The position numbers and the translations under genes are program-made. Positions 46,401 to 55,418 of a DNA stretch of 64,000 bases are shown here, one piece after another. The stretch's first letter is position 1. Each line of letters opens with the position of its first letter. The stretch comes from Stenotrophomonas maltophilia (lineage in GTDB: Bacteria; Pseudomonadota; Gammaproteobacteria; Xanthomonadales; Xanthomonadaceae), in NCBI GenBank assembly GCA_002387845.1, contig DGLB01000072.1:63717-127716 (forward strand), given 5' to 3'. The notes under the pieces were generated by a model. That model was not told the origin of the DNA and did not search any database. It saw only the letters and a list, made by a program, of their open reading frames with translations.

Positions 46401-49400
46401 GCGAGTGTGCAGCTCAACGCGGCGACCACCGAGCCGACCATGACCATGGCGTCGTTGAAGCGCTCCAGTTGGCTTACCGTCATTTCGTCCACATCGGCGA
46501 TGCGCGCGTCGATGTGCTTGCCGGCCACGTGCTTCGGTCCGCGCGTGGTTTCGAAACCAAACACGATGCCTTTGGCGGCTTCCTTCTTCCGGAACATTTT
46601 CTCCAGGTCAACGCGATACCGCATCGCGGTATGCGCGAGGATGTAGGTTTCCGACTCCGGCTCTTTCAGCCAGCGCGCGAACGCCTTTTCGTCCAGCAAC
46701 TGGTCGCCGAATACGGTTCCCGGCAGGAACACGTAGTGCATGCCCTTGGCCTTCAGTGCCCAGATGCCGTTGACCCCATGGCCGTTGAGCGTCACCCCCT
46801 TCAACGCCGAGCGACGGCCCTTGGCCGGTTCCAGCAGTGCGTGCTCCGCCATCAGAGCGGTGTAGGTGGCCTTGTCCAGTTCGCCGTTCTGGTACGCCAG
46901 CTCGATCATCCACGCGGTGTGCACGCGCACCTGGTTGGCGAGTGCGGAATGGAAGGCGCTCTTCGGGGTGTTAGCCAACACCTTGAGGTAGTCGGTGTAG
47001 GCGTCCGCCAACGCGTTGCTCTCGGCGAAGTCGGCCAGCATGCCGCAGAGCGCCCGGCGCGCGTCCGCCTCCAGCAGCACGTCGGTTCGCGCGTCGTCGC
47101 GCGTACGCGTCCCTGCGTCATCGACGCGGTACACGGTGACATCCATGTCGAACAGTTGGGCGTTGCTCGGCCAGGGTTGCAGCGGCTGGGGGTCCACGGG
47201 CACCGCGATGCCCTCACCCGGAATGTCGCCGATGTTCAGCGGCAGCACCGGGCGCGGCAGGCCGTGCTGCTGCCAGCCGCTGGTCGCCCATTCGGTCAGG
47301 CTCATCACGTGCCCGCCGATGCGCAGTGAGACCTGGTCCGGATTGAGGTCAGGGAAGACATCGCCAAGCCCGGTCCGCTGCAGGGTGGCTTTCAGTTCGC
47401 TCTCCACGGCGTCATGCGCGTGCGTCTGCAGGCTCTGCAGGTCCTTCTTCAGGGCCTGCTCGACTTCGTTGTCGATGTCCACGTGCGCCATGCCCAGCGA
47501 CGACCAGCGCAGGCGGTTGAACGCCAGCTGGTGTTCCTGCTGCGTCTGCCCGAAGCGGACCAGCGCACCCGCCCAGTCCTGCAGGGTGTGCTGCGCGGTG
47601 GTGCAGGGCTTGAAGTCCAGCACGAAGCTGTCACCGGGGTTCCAGGCCTGGTTGCCGCCCTTGCCGGTCTGGAAGAGCACATACCGCTGTTCCCAGCTTG
47701 CCACGCGCTCGTCCACCTGGGTCCGGTACGCCGACGGTGCGGCCGCCACGATGTCCCGGGCCAGGGTGTGATCGATGCCCCCGTCCACCACGGGCAGGCC
47801 GGCGCGGGCGCGCTGGTCGTCCAGGAACTGGCGGAAGGCGTTTTCGTCGCTGAAGGCCCGGAAGCTGGCCACGTCGGCGCGGTACAGCACCACCTGGCCG
47901 CGCAGGTCCGGGTCGTTGCTGGCGCTGCGCAACACCAGGTAGTTGGGCACCTGGAAGGAGACGCGCGTGCCATCCTTCAGAACGTCGGTGTAGGTGAGTG
48001 CCGAGCTTTCCACGTCCGCGTGGCCGTTCAGATAGCCGAGCACGATGTCCGCGCCACGCACGTAGGCGTCGCTGCCCCCCAGGTCGTCCTGCGACTTGGC
48101 CTTGACCGCATCGATCACCAGCCGGGCCTTGATCGCGGCCAGCATCGCCGGGCGCAGCGATTCACCGTGCGTGTTGACCGCTTCGCCCAGCTGCGCGCAG
48201 ACCGTGCCACCGGCAAAGCGGCGCAGGATGTCCTGCTCCTGCTGTGTCAGCGGCGTGCCGTCGCGCAGGAAGGTCGCCTTCGAGGGCGTGTGGTCGGCAC
48301 GCAGCAGGCAGTACTCGAGCAGGGGCATTTGCTGCTGCACGGTCACGCCGGCCACCTTGACGGCCCCCAGGTCCACGCTGAGGCCGGTGCTGCCGCCCTT
48401 CCAGCCGGCGCTGTCCAGTGCCTTGTCCAGCAGCGCCTGCGGCTGGGCCTGCAGCGCGGCCAGTGCCGGCAACAGCTTGCGCAGCGTGTGCAGCTGGTTC
48501 ACCACCAGCTCCTGCTCGGACGCGGGCAGCGCGGTGATCCACTGCCAGCCCGCCTGGGAGCCGAGGTCCTGCGCCACGGCCAGCGACCACATCTGCAGGT
48601 CGCTCAGGTGCTGGCGCAGGTCGTTGTCGCCCAGCAGCGCATCCCGCTGCTGCACGGTGATGCCCAGCTGTACGGTGTCATCGATCGGCGGGGCGTCGGT
48701 GACCTTGTCCGAGCGGTTATCCGAGACATCACGGCGTTCACGCCCGCCCGGCAGGTCGGGGGTGCCCAGCAGCAGGTCCACCCCGGTGCCCCAGTCGTCG
48801 CCCAGCGCGACGATGTCGCCCATCAGGCGATCGGCGAGCTCGGTGGTGGAGAGCGATTCCGGAGCCGACGGCCAGAACCGGTAGGCGGCGGTGGCCGCTG
48901 CACCGGCAGCGGCGAACAACGCAGTGGTGGCAGCGGCAAGTGGATTGCGCTTGATGAAGCCGGTTCCCTTGCTGACCAGGCCGCCGGTGGCACCGGTGGC
49001 GACGGGCGCGGCATCGCCCATCAATGGCGTTTCAACGGTGACGCGGTTCAGCGGCTGGGCGAGATTGCTGCGCTCCATCGGGACCATCTCCTGCATCCCC
49101 TCGCTCTGCGCGAGCTGGTTGAAGCCAGCGCGGCCCCCCCAGCATGCGAGTGCGGTGCCCAGCCAGTCCAGCCACCCTGTTCCTGCGCGGGAGGCCGGCG
49201 AGTTGGCTGCGTAAAGCTCATCCAGAGGCGAGTCGGCGATGGGACCCGGCGTGGCTACAGGGTGGGGCGCAGCCGCCTTCTGCAGGTCCAATGTGGTGGG
49301 CAGGAGAGCGGAAGAACGTGCCGGGGCCAGACGATAGGGCAGCGGTATGGTTTCGTTGAAGCCCGGCAGGTGCTTGAGGTCCTCGGCGCGCTTGAACGCC

Positions 49401-50275
49401 GCCATCTCCTTGCGGTCGAGGCGGCGCAGCATGCCCGGGCCTTCCTGTGCCGGCGCGAACAGCTGCCCACCCAGTCCATTCAGGCTGACCAGCTTCCGCC
49501 AGTGATGGGGCAGGTTGGCGATGAACTGGGTATCCCCCGTCCGCTGCCCGGATGCCTGCGGCAGCCGGCTGTGCAACTGCCACAACAGCACCGCAGCCGC
49601 GAGTGCCCCACCGGCCTCTTCGATGCCCAGTTCCAGCGTGGTGGCGTCATCTGCGCTTTTCACCCAGTCATGCATCGACTGCAGGGCCTCCACCACGCTG
49701 GTCGGCAGGCTTCGGATGAGCGCTTCAATGCTGTCGACGCTGCGCAGCGCAGGCAGGTAGGGCAGCAGGCTTGGCAGGGCGGCGCTGATCGCCCGCCAGT
49801 CGCCGTCATACAGCGCGCGCGCCACCTGTGCCGCACTGGCCACGCCGGTGATGCCCGGTAGCGCCTGCGAGGACAAACGCCACATGTATTGCTGGGTCGT
49901 GGCATTGAGGATGTTGCAGCACAGGTTCTTCAGGGCCGGCAACAGCTGCTCTGGCTTGGACAGTTCATGCTCGAAGCGCGCAATGATGGCTTCGCGGGTG
50001 GCGGCATCGGGCGCATTCCGCAGCTTCTCCTTCAACATCGCGGCCAGCTGCGGGGCGGTCGGATCGGTGCTGTCACGCAACTCAGCAAGGATCAGGAGTT
50101 TGCGTGCAGTTAGTTCACGGCGCGACGGAGTACGTGTCGCAGGTGACACGGAAGCGCCGTTTCGGATTTCGACCGGCGCGCCGGGGACTAAGGCGTCGTT
50201 GTCGGTTGGCGGAGACAGCCGCGCGACCGGGGCGGGCGGGGGTGAAGAGGGGGAGACAACGACAGCGTTCTGCAT
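43433..50275 (-). CDS. Giant polymorphic-toxin-like protein with C-terminal deaminase-like domain
   Basis: 2280 residues with no signal peptide. The N-terminal 80 residues are proline/serine-rich. The long helical body resembles the large dermonecrotic-toxin-like proteins of Pseudomonas only in general style. A hydrophobic alanine-rich segment lies at about 1278-1325. Near the C-terminus Cys2128-Ser-Glu2130 (QIRSCSEGK) and Pro2175-Cys2176-x3-Cys2180 (EMNPCEVSC) are spaced as in zinc-dependent cytidine/nucleotide deaminase toxins, where C/H-x-E and PCxxC bind zinc and the Glu is catalytic. The C-x3-C spacing is unusual. From about residue 1858 the DNA is clearly less GC-rich. Secretion route unknown; no VgrG, PAAR or other secretion gene lies nearby. 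Confidence 0.7.
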   Translation of the reverse strand: MQNAVVVSPSSPPPAPVARLSPPTDNDALVPGAPVEIRNGASVSPATRTPSRRELTARKLLILAELRDSTDPTAPQLAAMLKEKLRNAPDAATREAIIARFEHELSKPEQLLPALKNLCCNILNATTQQYMWRLSSQALPGITGVASAAQVARALYDGDWRAISAALPSLLPYLPALRSVDSIEALIRSLPTSVVEALQSMHDWVKSADDATTLELGIEEAGGALAAAVLLWQLHSRLPQASGQRTGDTQFIANLPHHWRKLVSLNGLGGQLFAPAQEGPGMLRRLDRKEMAAFKRAEDLKHLPGFNETIPLPYRLAPARSSALLPTTLDLQKAAAPHPVATPGPIADSPLDELYAANSPASRAGTGWLDWLGTALACWGGRAGFNQLAQSEGMQEMVPMERSNLAQPLNRVTVETPLMGDAAPVATGATGGLVSKGTGFIKRNPLAAATTALFAAAGAAATAAYRFWPSAPESLSTTELADRLMGDIVALGDDWGTGVDLLLGTPDLPGGRERRDVSDNRSDKVTDAPPIDDTVQLGITVQQRDALLGDNDLRQHLSDLQMWSLAVAQDLGSQAGWQWITALPASEQELVVNQLHTLRKLLPALAALQAQPQALLDKALDSAGWKGGSTGLSVDLGAVKVAGVTVQQQMPLLEYCLLRADHTPSKATFLRDGTPLTQQEQDILRRFAGGTVCAQLGEAVNTHGESLRPAMLAAIKARLVIDAVKAKSQDDLGGSDAYVRGADIVLGYLNGHADVESSALTYTDVLKDGTRVSFQVPNYLVLRSASNDPDLRGQVVLYRADVASFRAFSDENAFRQFLDDQRARAGLPVVDGGIDHTLARDIVAAAPSAYRTQVDERVASWEQRYVLFQTGKGGNQAWNPGDSFVLDFKPCTTAQHTLQDWAGALVRFGQTQQEHQLAFNRLRWSSLGMAHVDIDNEVEQALKKDLQSLQTHAHDAVESELKATLQRTGLGDVFPDLNPDQVSLRIGGHVMSLTEWATSGWQQHGLPRPVLPLNIGDIPGEGIAVPVDPQPLQPWPSNAQLFDMDVTVYRVDDAGTRTRDDARTDVLLEADARRALCGMLADFAESNALADAYTDYLKVLANTPKSAFHSALANQVRVHTAWMIELAYQNGELDKATYTALMAEHALLEPAKGRRSALKGVTLNGHGVNGIWALKAKGMHYVFLPGTVFGDQLLDEKAFARWLKEPESETYILAHTAMRYRVDLEKMFRKKEAAKGIVFGFETTRGPKHVAGKHIDARIADVDEMTVSQLERFNDAMVMVGSVVAALSCTLATAGAAAAVCASSTLALVGDAIASGADFLERGDIDGAIGQIGGGVVDAVDVMNLANIPMLLFQLGRRGLSTVSDATQALHQWQRQARGFAPDGRVNAGFATSRQQLSDTGLPMLEQPLSDGGTLYHQGGRDYIQQDGQFVESYVADGENGRRLRMPDEPDAVGPPVEYTDGQWQRPKQSRDGKDITTPRTVGGHGTTPLPPKQAHPWIEKVPDAELLPPEKLDEIEAVFGIRRPGITPSPDLRQKVQELAMESRIQQIILNPDALGNPGDEAIIMRAWADSPVLGNGRSVETYTQDLGEWTRGARFGKGPVGMMVEVTEPKQLPTLQQLIDASDIDALLQRLGLPQDTSNEKLFATVKAELVAIIGKDPAQSLLSWSRWVNAQHRLPTAADNLIKHFPMLTKKEAEALVASNPVLAHKALSWVFPDSTSKEVANILAQRGQRETREHVLNGQFNSPSKVQELSSHLQKVLPGRSWRVTSDPTGQGNVLSFTRPDEKENVVRKLTFSNNGQVSRPTTLGGSEPVSTWQQGIYDQLSPTGQQDLPGSYALRDRVVENMKDTPLAQSCAVPAKVGKGKQIVKRSLDCDPPPAISLSEHDVEQRDALGQVMQQVRESMAAKHAIFSAEEVELKQLQIKKAQLAKKKETLSPDDLKRLDELEQKPFGSLKSFDIMNFASYKFEDLSYQGVPIVFSENFPVQGTAGSGNPRPLLATEGLVEGVPVRRVLVPEEEALDSPTLSGWYQEDYAMGADLLPVLAGRNAEKNQASQKIVLTEEDLRVTRPGTSEVVALSELTDDEIVLLDMSHYSPVLQQHIGHASLLPGNARYLKPGTYRVYQIRSCSEGKILDNWFKALSSALPELSPKLWGSDPAAITSLTGTLYMITEMNPCEVSCDGRLRKLMAKMPGLDLKVLYRYENNGQRKQWVMDQKLNRVIEKNRDRWELEGVPEGEMRARARTEMNTPETRQWLEEDFKRRPMEEPVPRLWVPTETNEF

Positions 50276-50420
50276 GGAGGAGTGATTCGCGGAGTTGTGG
50301 GAGATGCACCGCCTTCAGAACACTTGCATTGCGTTCGGCAGCACCAGCCGATACTGCGAAACTCGTTACGCTTTTCGAATACAACTTCTTATCGATATTT
50401 AGGAATGTTTGGATTGTGTG

Positions 50421-50443
50421 GGCCGGCCAACGGCCGGCGCTAC
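50421..50443 (-). repeat. GTAG REP palindrome
   Basis: Read on the minus strand as GTAGCGCCGGCCGTTGGCCG, the same core as the element at 28949. It lies between the glyS terminator and the toxin promoter region (50276-50420), a visibly AT-richer stretch. Confidence 0.9.
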
Positions 50444-50444
50444 C

Positions 50445-50480
50445 GGAAAAACGAAATGCCCGGCTTTCGCCGGGCATTTC
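50445..50480 (-). terminator. Intrinsic terminator of the glyQ-glyS operon
   Basis: On the minus strand the stem GAAATGCCCGGC / GCCGGGCATTTC is followed by GTTTTTCC, 28 bases beyond the glyS stop. This is a textbook rho-independent terminator. Confidence 0.92.
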
Positions 50481-50508
50481 GGGTGTTCCACCTGCGATTT
50501 GCGGGCAA

Positions 50509-52605
50509 TCAGCTCGACAGGTGCTCGATCGCGGCCACGCTGCCGAGGCGGTCACCCAGGCGCTTCAACAGCGCCAGGCGATTGCCGCGCAACGCCGGAT
50601 CTTCCGCATTGACCATCACGCCATCGAAGAACGCATCCACCTGCGGGCGCAGACGGGCCAGGCGCGCCAGCACGCTGACGTAGTCCTTGTGGTGCAGGCT
50701 GGCATTGCTGTCGTCGATGGCGGCTTCCACCGCTTCGGCCAGTTCGCTCTCCGCCGGCTCGGCCAGCAGCGCCGGATCGACCATGCCCGGGATGTCGCCT
50801 TCGGCCTTGCGCAGGATGTTGCGGATACGCTTGTTCGCCGCCGCCAGCGCTTCGGCTTCCGGCAGCGCCGCAAACGTGCCGATGGCGTCAATGCGGCGGT
50901 CGAAGTCATACAGCGACGCCGGTTTCAGTTCGGCCACCGCGTTGAAGTGCGTGGCCGGTACGCCCTTGTCGGCGTAGTAACCGCGCAGGCGGTCGAGGAT
51001 GAAGTCGTACACGTCCTGCGGCAGGGTGTCGGTCTTGCGTTCGACACTGGGCTGCACGGCGGCGGGCAGGCCATTGAAGGCAGCCGTCAGCAGCGCGCGG
51101 AGGTCCAGGTCGAAGCCGGACTCGATGATCGTGCGGGCCAGACCCAGCGCGTTGCGGCGCAGCGCGAACGGGTCCTTGTTGCCAGTCGGCTTCAGGCCGG
51201 CGGCAAAGCCGCCCGCCAGCGTGTCCAGGCGTTCGGCGATCGCCAGCACCTTGCCCAGCAGCGAGAGCGCGATGTCGTCGCCGCCGAAGCGCGGCTGGTA
51301 GGCCTCGTCGATGGCCAGCGCCACTTCCGGCGATTCGCCGCCGGTCACCGCGTAGTGGCGGCCGGCGATGCCCTGCAGTTCCGGGAACTCGTTGACCATG
51401 CGCGACTGCAGGTCGTTCTTGGCCAGCAGCGCGGCACGCTTGGCAAGCACCGCATCGGCCCCCACCTGCGGGGCGATCAGCTCGGCCAGTGCCACCACGC
51501 GCTGCACCTTGTCGGCCACCGAACCCAGCTTGGCCTGGTAGGTCACGGTCTTCAGGCCGTCGCCCATGCTTTCCAGGCCCTGCTTCAGGTCTTCGTCGAA
51601 GAAGAACTTGGCGTCGGCGAAGCGCGGGCGGATCACGCGCTCGTAGCCCTTGGCCACTTCGGCGACGTCCTTGGACTCGATGTTGGCGATGCCGATGAAC
51701 TTCTCGGTGAGCTTGCCGCTGGCGTCCAGCACCGGGAAGAACTTCTGGTTGATCTCCATGGTTTCGATCAGCGCTTCCTGCGGCACCGCCAGGAATTCGC
51801 GTTCGAAGCTGCACAGCACCGGGGCCGGCCACTCGACCAGATTGACCACCTGCTCCAGGTTGTCGTCGGTGATCCGCGCCTGGCCGCCGGCCTTGGCCGC
51901 TTCAGCGTGGGCGCTGGCGACGATGCGCTCGCGGCGCACGTCGGCATCCACCAGCACGAAGGCCGCTTCCAGCGAGCTCACGTAGTCTTCCGGGGTGCTC
52001 AGCCACACGGTCTTGTCGTGCATGAAGCGATGGCCGCGGCTCATGCGGTCGGCCTTCAGGCCCAGCAGCTCGGCGTCGACGATGTCCTTGCCGTGCAGCA
52101 GCACCAGCCAGTGCACCGGACGCGCGAAACCATAGGCATGGCTGCCCCAGCGCATCGGCTTGGGAATCGGCATGGCCGCAATCGTCTCGGCCAGGATCTC
52201 CGGCAGCAGCGCGGCGGTGCGCGCGCCCGGCGTCACCGAACGGTGCACGAAGCGCTCGCCCTTGGCGTCGCTGGTGCGCTCCAGTGCGGTCCACTCGATC
52301 CCGGCCTTGGCGGCGAAGCCCTGCAGGGCCTTGGTCGGCTGGCCTTCGGCGTCCAGCGCGATGTTCAGGTACGGCCCCAGCACTTCACCGTGCTGTTCCG
52401 GCTGCTCCACGGCCACGCCCGGCAGCAGCACGGCCAGACGGCGCGGGGTCGACAGCGGCTTGGCGTCACCGCGCTCCACCGCCACGCCGCGCCGGGTCAG
52501 GCCGTCCACCACGCCATCGAAGAAGGCCTGGGCCAGGCCCGGCAGTGCCTTCACCGGCAGTTCTTCGGTACCCAGTTCAATCAGCAGCGGCTGCATCGTG
52601 CTCAT
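50509..52605 (-). CDS. glyS: Glycyl-tRNA synthetase beta subunit
   Basis: 698 residues, the normal length for the beta chain of the bacterial alpha2beta2 glycyl-tRNA synthetase, which charges tRNA-Gly. The characteristic N-terminus LLIELGTEELPVKALPGLA is present, and the C-terminal anticodon-binding part ends normally. The ATG overlaps the glyQ stop (ATGA), so the subunits are translated in step. A strong terminator follows. Confidence 0.97.
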   Translation of the reverse strand: MSTMQPLLIELGTEELPVKALPGLAQAFFDGVVDGLTRRGVAVERGDAKPLSTPRRLAVLLPGVAVEQPEQHGEVLGPYLNIALDAEGQPTKALQGFAAKAGIEWTALERTSDAKGERFVHRSVTPGARTAALLPEILAETIAAMPIPKPMRWGSHAYGFARPVHWLVLLHGKDIVDAELLGLKADRMSRGHRFMHDKTVWLSTPEDYVSSLEAAFVLVDADVRRERIVASAHAEAAKAGGQARITDDNLEQVVNLVEWPAPVLCSFEREFLAVPQEALIETMEINQKFFPVLDASGKLTEKFIGIANIESKDVAEVAKGYERVIRPRFADAKFFFDEDLKQGLESMGDGLKTVTYQAKLGSVADKVQRVVALAELIAPQVGADAVLAKRAALLAKNDLQSRMVNEFPELQGIAGRHYAVTGGESPEVALAIDEAYQPRFGGDDIALSLLGKVLAIAERLDTLAGGFAAGLKPTGNKDPFALRRNALGLARTIIESGFDLDLRALLTAAFNGLPAAVQPSVERKTDTLPQDVYDFILDRLRGYYADKGVPATHFNAVAELKPASLYDFDRRIDAIGTFAALPEAEALAAANKRIRNILRKAEGDIPGMVDPALLAEPAESELAEAVEAAIDDSNASLHHKDYVSVLARLARLRPQVDAFFDGVMVNAEDPALRGNRLALLKRLGDRLGSVAAIEHLSS

Positions 52606-53513
52606 GCCTGCACCTCCTTGGCCGCCACGGCTTCGAGGCGCTTGGCTTCATACAGTTTCGCCACCGCCTGGGCCAGCGCGCGCACGCGCAGGATGTAACG
52701 CTGACGCTCGGTGACGCTGATCGCGCGGCGCGCGTCCAGCAGGTTGAACGAATGGCTGGCCTTGCACACCTGCTCATAGGCGGGCAGCGGCAGGCCGGCC
52801 TCGACCAGCATCTGCGCTTCCTTCTCGCAGGCGTCGAAACGGTGGAACAGCTCTTCCACGTTGGCGTATTCGAAGTTGTAGGTGCTCTGCTCGACTTCGT
52901 TCTGGTGGTAGACGTCGCCGTAAGTGACGGGCGTGCCATCCGGACCGTAGGTCCAGACCAGGTCATACACGTTGTCGCAGTTCTGCAGGTACATGCACAG
53001 GCGTTCCAGACCGTAGGTGATCTCGCCCAGCACCGGCTTGCACTCCAGCCCACCGGCCTGCTGGAAGTAAGTGAACTGGGTCACTTCCATGCCGTTGAGC
53101 CAGACTTCCCAGCCCAGGCCCCACGCGCCCAGGGTCGGCGATTCCCAGTTGTCCTCGACGAAGCGCAGGTCATGCACCAGCGGGTCGATGCCCAGCGCCT
53201 TGAGCGAATCCAGGTACAGCTGCTGGATGTTGTCCGGGCTCGGCTTCATCGCCACCTGGTACTGGTAGTAGCGCTGCAGGCGGTTGGGGTTTTCGCCGTA
53301 GCGGCCGTCGGTGGGGCGGCGCGAAGGCTGCACATAGGCGGCATTCCAGCTTTCCGGACCGATCGAGCGCAGGAAGGTGGCCGGGTGGAAGGTGCCGGCC
53401 CCGACCTCCAGGTCCAGCGGCTGGATCAGCACGCAGCCCTGCTGCGCCCAGTACTGGTTGAGGGTCTGGATGAGGCCCTGGAACGTGATCGGAACGGTCT
53501 TCGTGGCGGACAT
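52602..53513 (-). CDS. glyQ: Glycyl-tRNA synthetase alpha subunit
   Basis: Class II synthetase alpha chain of 303 residues, with TFQGLIQTLNQYWAQQGCV near the start, GAGTFHPATFLRSIGPE and QPSRRPTDGRYGENPNRLQ motifs typical of GlyQ. The ATG at 53513 gives the family length. The frame stays open far upstream across the divergent ATPase gene, but that extension is antisense read-through with no family match. Only 45 bases separate this start from the divergent gene. Confidence 0.97.
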   Translation of the reverse strand: MSATKTVPITFQGLIQTLNQYWAQQGCVLIQPLDLEVGAGTFHPATFLRSIGPESWNAAYVQPSRRPTDGRYGENPNRLQRYYQYQVAMKPSPDNIQQLYLDSLKALGIDPLVHDLRFVEDNWESPTLGAWGLGWEVWLNGMEVTQFTYFQQAGGLECKPVLGEITYGLERLCMYLQNCDNVYDLVWTYGPDGTPVTYGDVYHQNEVEQSTYNFEYANVEELFHRFDACEKEAQMLVEAGLPLPAYEQVCKASHSFNLLDARRAISVTERQRYILRVRALAQAVAKLYEAKRLEAVAAKEVQA

Positions 53514-53524
53514 GCGGCGGATTC

Positions 53525-53551
53525 TTGCCTGCAAAGGGGGTGCGCTAGTAT
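53525..53551 (+). promoter_or_regulatory. Candidate promoter of the PilB/GspE-type gene
   Basis: TTGCCT (53525-53530) and TAGTAT (53546-53551) are 15 bases apart, slightly short of the usual spacing. The -10 ends 7 bases before the ATG, so transcription would start at or next to the start codon; no ribosome site is visible. This suggests a leaderless mRNA. Confidence 0.4.
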
Positions 53552-53558
53552 AGCGATC

Positions 53559-55418
53559 ATGGATCATCGCCCATCGGTACCGCCCCTTCCCGCCGGCATG
53601 GCCGGGTCCGCTCCCGCTTCGGAACGGGTGCCATTGCCGCCGGGCCGGCTGGGCTTTGACCAGGTGGCCGCCGCGCTGGTGGCCGACGGCCTGGTCGCCG
53701 AGCACGATCAGGAGCGGATCCGCTTTTCCGCCCACGGCGCGCGCAATGCCAGCGAGGTCCATCCGCTGGTGCTGCTGGCCAATCTCAAGCTGGCAGCCGC
53801 CGGCGGTGGCGAGCTGGGCCTGGAACGGCTGACCGAATGGCTGGCCGAACGCACCGGGACGCGCTACCTGCGCATCGACCCGACCCGGGTGGACGTGCCG
53901 GCGGTGACCGCGCTGGTCTCCCACGCCTATGCGCGCCGGCACCGCTTCCTGCCGCTGGCAGTGAACAGCGAGCGGCTGCTGGTGGCCACCAGCGAGCCGC
54001 TGGCGCATGACTGGCTGCGCGACCTGCAGCACCTGACCCGCCGCCAGATCGAACTGGCCACGGTCAATCCGCTGGACCTGCACCGCTACACCATGGAGTT
54101 CTTCGGGGTCACCCGATCGGTGCGCGGTGCACGCGGCGACGCCCGCGCCGACACCAATGGCACCCTGCCCAGCTTCGAACAGCTGGTGGAACTGGGCCGG
54201 GCCGGCGACGTCAACGCCGACGACCACCACATCGTGCACATTGTCGACTGGCTGCTGCAGTACGCCTACGAGCAGCGCGCCTCGGACATCCACCTGGAGC
54301 CGCGCCGCGACATGGGGCGCATGCGTTTCCGCATCGACGGCGTGCTGCACAAGGTGTTCGAGGTCCCGCCAGCGGTCATGACCGCCGTGGTCAGCCGGAT
54401 CAAGGTGCTGGGCCGCATGGACCTGGCCGAGCGCCGCCGTCCGCAGGACGGGCGCATCAAGACCCGCTCGCCGGGTGGGCGCGAAGTGGAAATGCGCCTG
54501 TCGACCATGCCCACCGCCTTCGGCGAGAAGTGCGTGATGCGCATCTTCGACCCGGATGCGGCGTTCAAGAGCATCGACCAGCTCGGCTTCAGCCCGGAAG
54601 AGGCGGCCGGCTGGACGGCGCTGGTGGAACGCCCGCACGGCATCGTGCTGGTCACCGGCCCGACCGGCTCGGGCAAGACCACCACCCTGTATTCCACCCT
54701 GAAGCGGCTGGCCACCCCGGACGTGAACGTGTGCACGGTGGAAGACCCGATCGAAATGATCGCGCCGGAATTCAACCAGATGCAGGTGCAGACCAACATC
54801 GACCTGGACTTCGCGGCCGGCGTGCGTACCCTGCTGCGGCAGGACCCGGACATCATCATGATCGGCGAAATCCGCGACCTGGAAACCGCGCAGATGGCGG
54901 TGCAGGCCTCGCTGACCGGCCATCTGGTGCTGTCCACCCTGCACACCAACGACGCCCCCTCGGCGATCACCCGCCTGCTCGACCTGGGCGTGCCGCATTA
55001 CCTGATCGCCTCGACCGTGAACGGCATCCTCGCCCAGCGCCTGGTCCGCACGCTGTGCCCGCACTGCAAGGTGCCCAAGCCGCTGACGGCGGTGCAATGG
55101 GCGGCGCTGGCTGATGCCGATGAAGCATTACCAGAGTCGCCCACGCCATATGCGCCGGCCGGCTGCATCGACTGCCGACGCACCGGTTACCTGGGGCGGG
55201 TCGGCCTGTATGAGTTGCTGCCATTGGGTTCGCGGCTGCGCGGGCTGATCCGGGCGGACATGGATCTGGCCGGTTTCAGTCGTGCGGCGCGTGCTGAAGG
55301 GGTGCGAACCCTGCGCCGCGCGGGGCTTGAAAAGGTGGCGGCAGGGCTGACTACAATCGAGGAAGTCCTGTCTGTGCTGCCTCCCCCGGATGAACCACGC
55401 GCCCTTCCTGATTCTTGA
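53559..55418 (+). CDS. GspE/PilB-family secretion or pilus ATPase
   Basis: 619 residues. An N-terminal MshEN/T2SSE-N-type domain (about 30-200) is followed by a secretion ATPase core: Walker A GPTGSGKTTTLYS, Walker B IIMIGEIRDLETAQ, and a tetracysteine zinc motif (CPHC...CIDC) near residues 505-545. The family powers type II secretion or type IV pilus assembly at the inner membrane. No other gsp or pil genes are near, so its machine cannot be named. The stop region overlaps the next gene by 29 bases. Confidence 0.92.
   Translation: MDHRPSVPPLPAGMAGSAPASERVPLPPGRLGFDQVAAALVADGLVAEHDQERIRFSAHGARNASEVHPLVLLANLKLAAAGGGELGLERLTEWLAERTGTRYLRIDPTRVDVPAVTALVSHAYARRHRFLPLAVNSERLLVATSEPLAHDWLRDLQHLTRRQIELATVNPLDLHRYTMEFFGVTRSVRGARGDARADTNGTLPSFEQLVELGRAGDVNADDHHIVHIVDWLLQYAYEQRASDIHLEPRRDMGRMRFRIDGVLHKVFEVPPAVMTAVVSRIKVLGRMDLAERRRPQDGRIKTRSPGGREVEMRLSTMPTAFGEKCVMRIFDPDAAFKSIDQLGFSPEEAAGWTALVERPHGIVLVTGPTGSGKTTTLYSTLKRLATPDVNVCTVEDPIEMIAPEFNQMQVQTNIDLDFAAGVRTLLRQDPDIIMIGEIRDLETAQMAVQASLTGHLVLSTLHTNDAPSAITRLLDLGVPHYLIASTVNGILAQRLVRTLCPHCKVPKPLTAVQWAALADADEALPESPTPYAPAGCIDCRRTGYLGRVGLYELLPLGSRLRGLIRADMDLAGFSRAARAEGVRTLRRAGLEKVAAGLTTIEEVLSVLPPPDEPRALPDS

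Noticed and set aside
50356..50379. TTCGA-N14-TTCGC upstream of the giant toxin gene, resembling a PIP box of type III effector genes
   Set aside because: The first half has A where the motif excludes A, and the spacing is one base short. No type III secretion genes or matching boxes were seen upstream of the other orphan genes.
53514..55097. Upstream in-frame extension of glyQ to 831 codons
   Set aside because: The extension is antisense to the ATPase gene. Starting at 53513 gives the normal GlyQ length and N-terminus.
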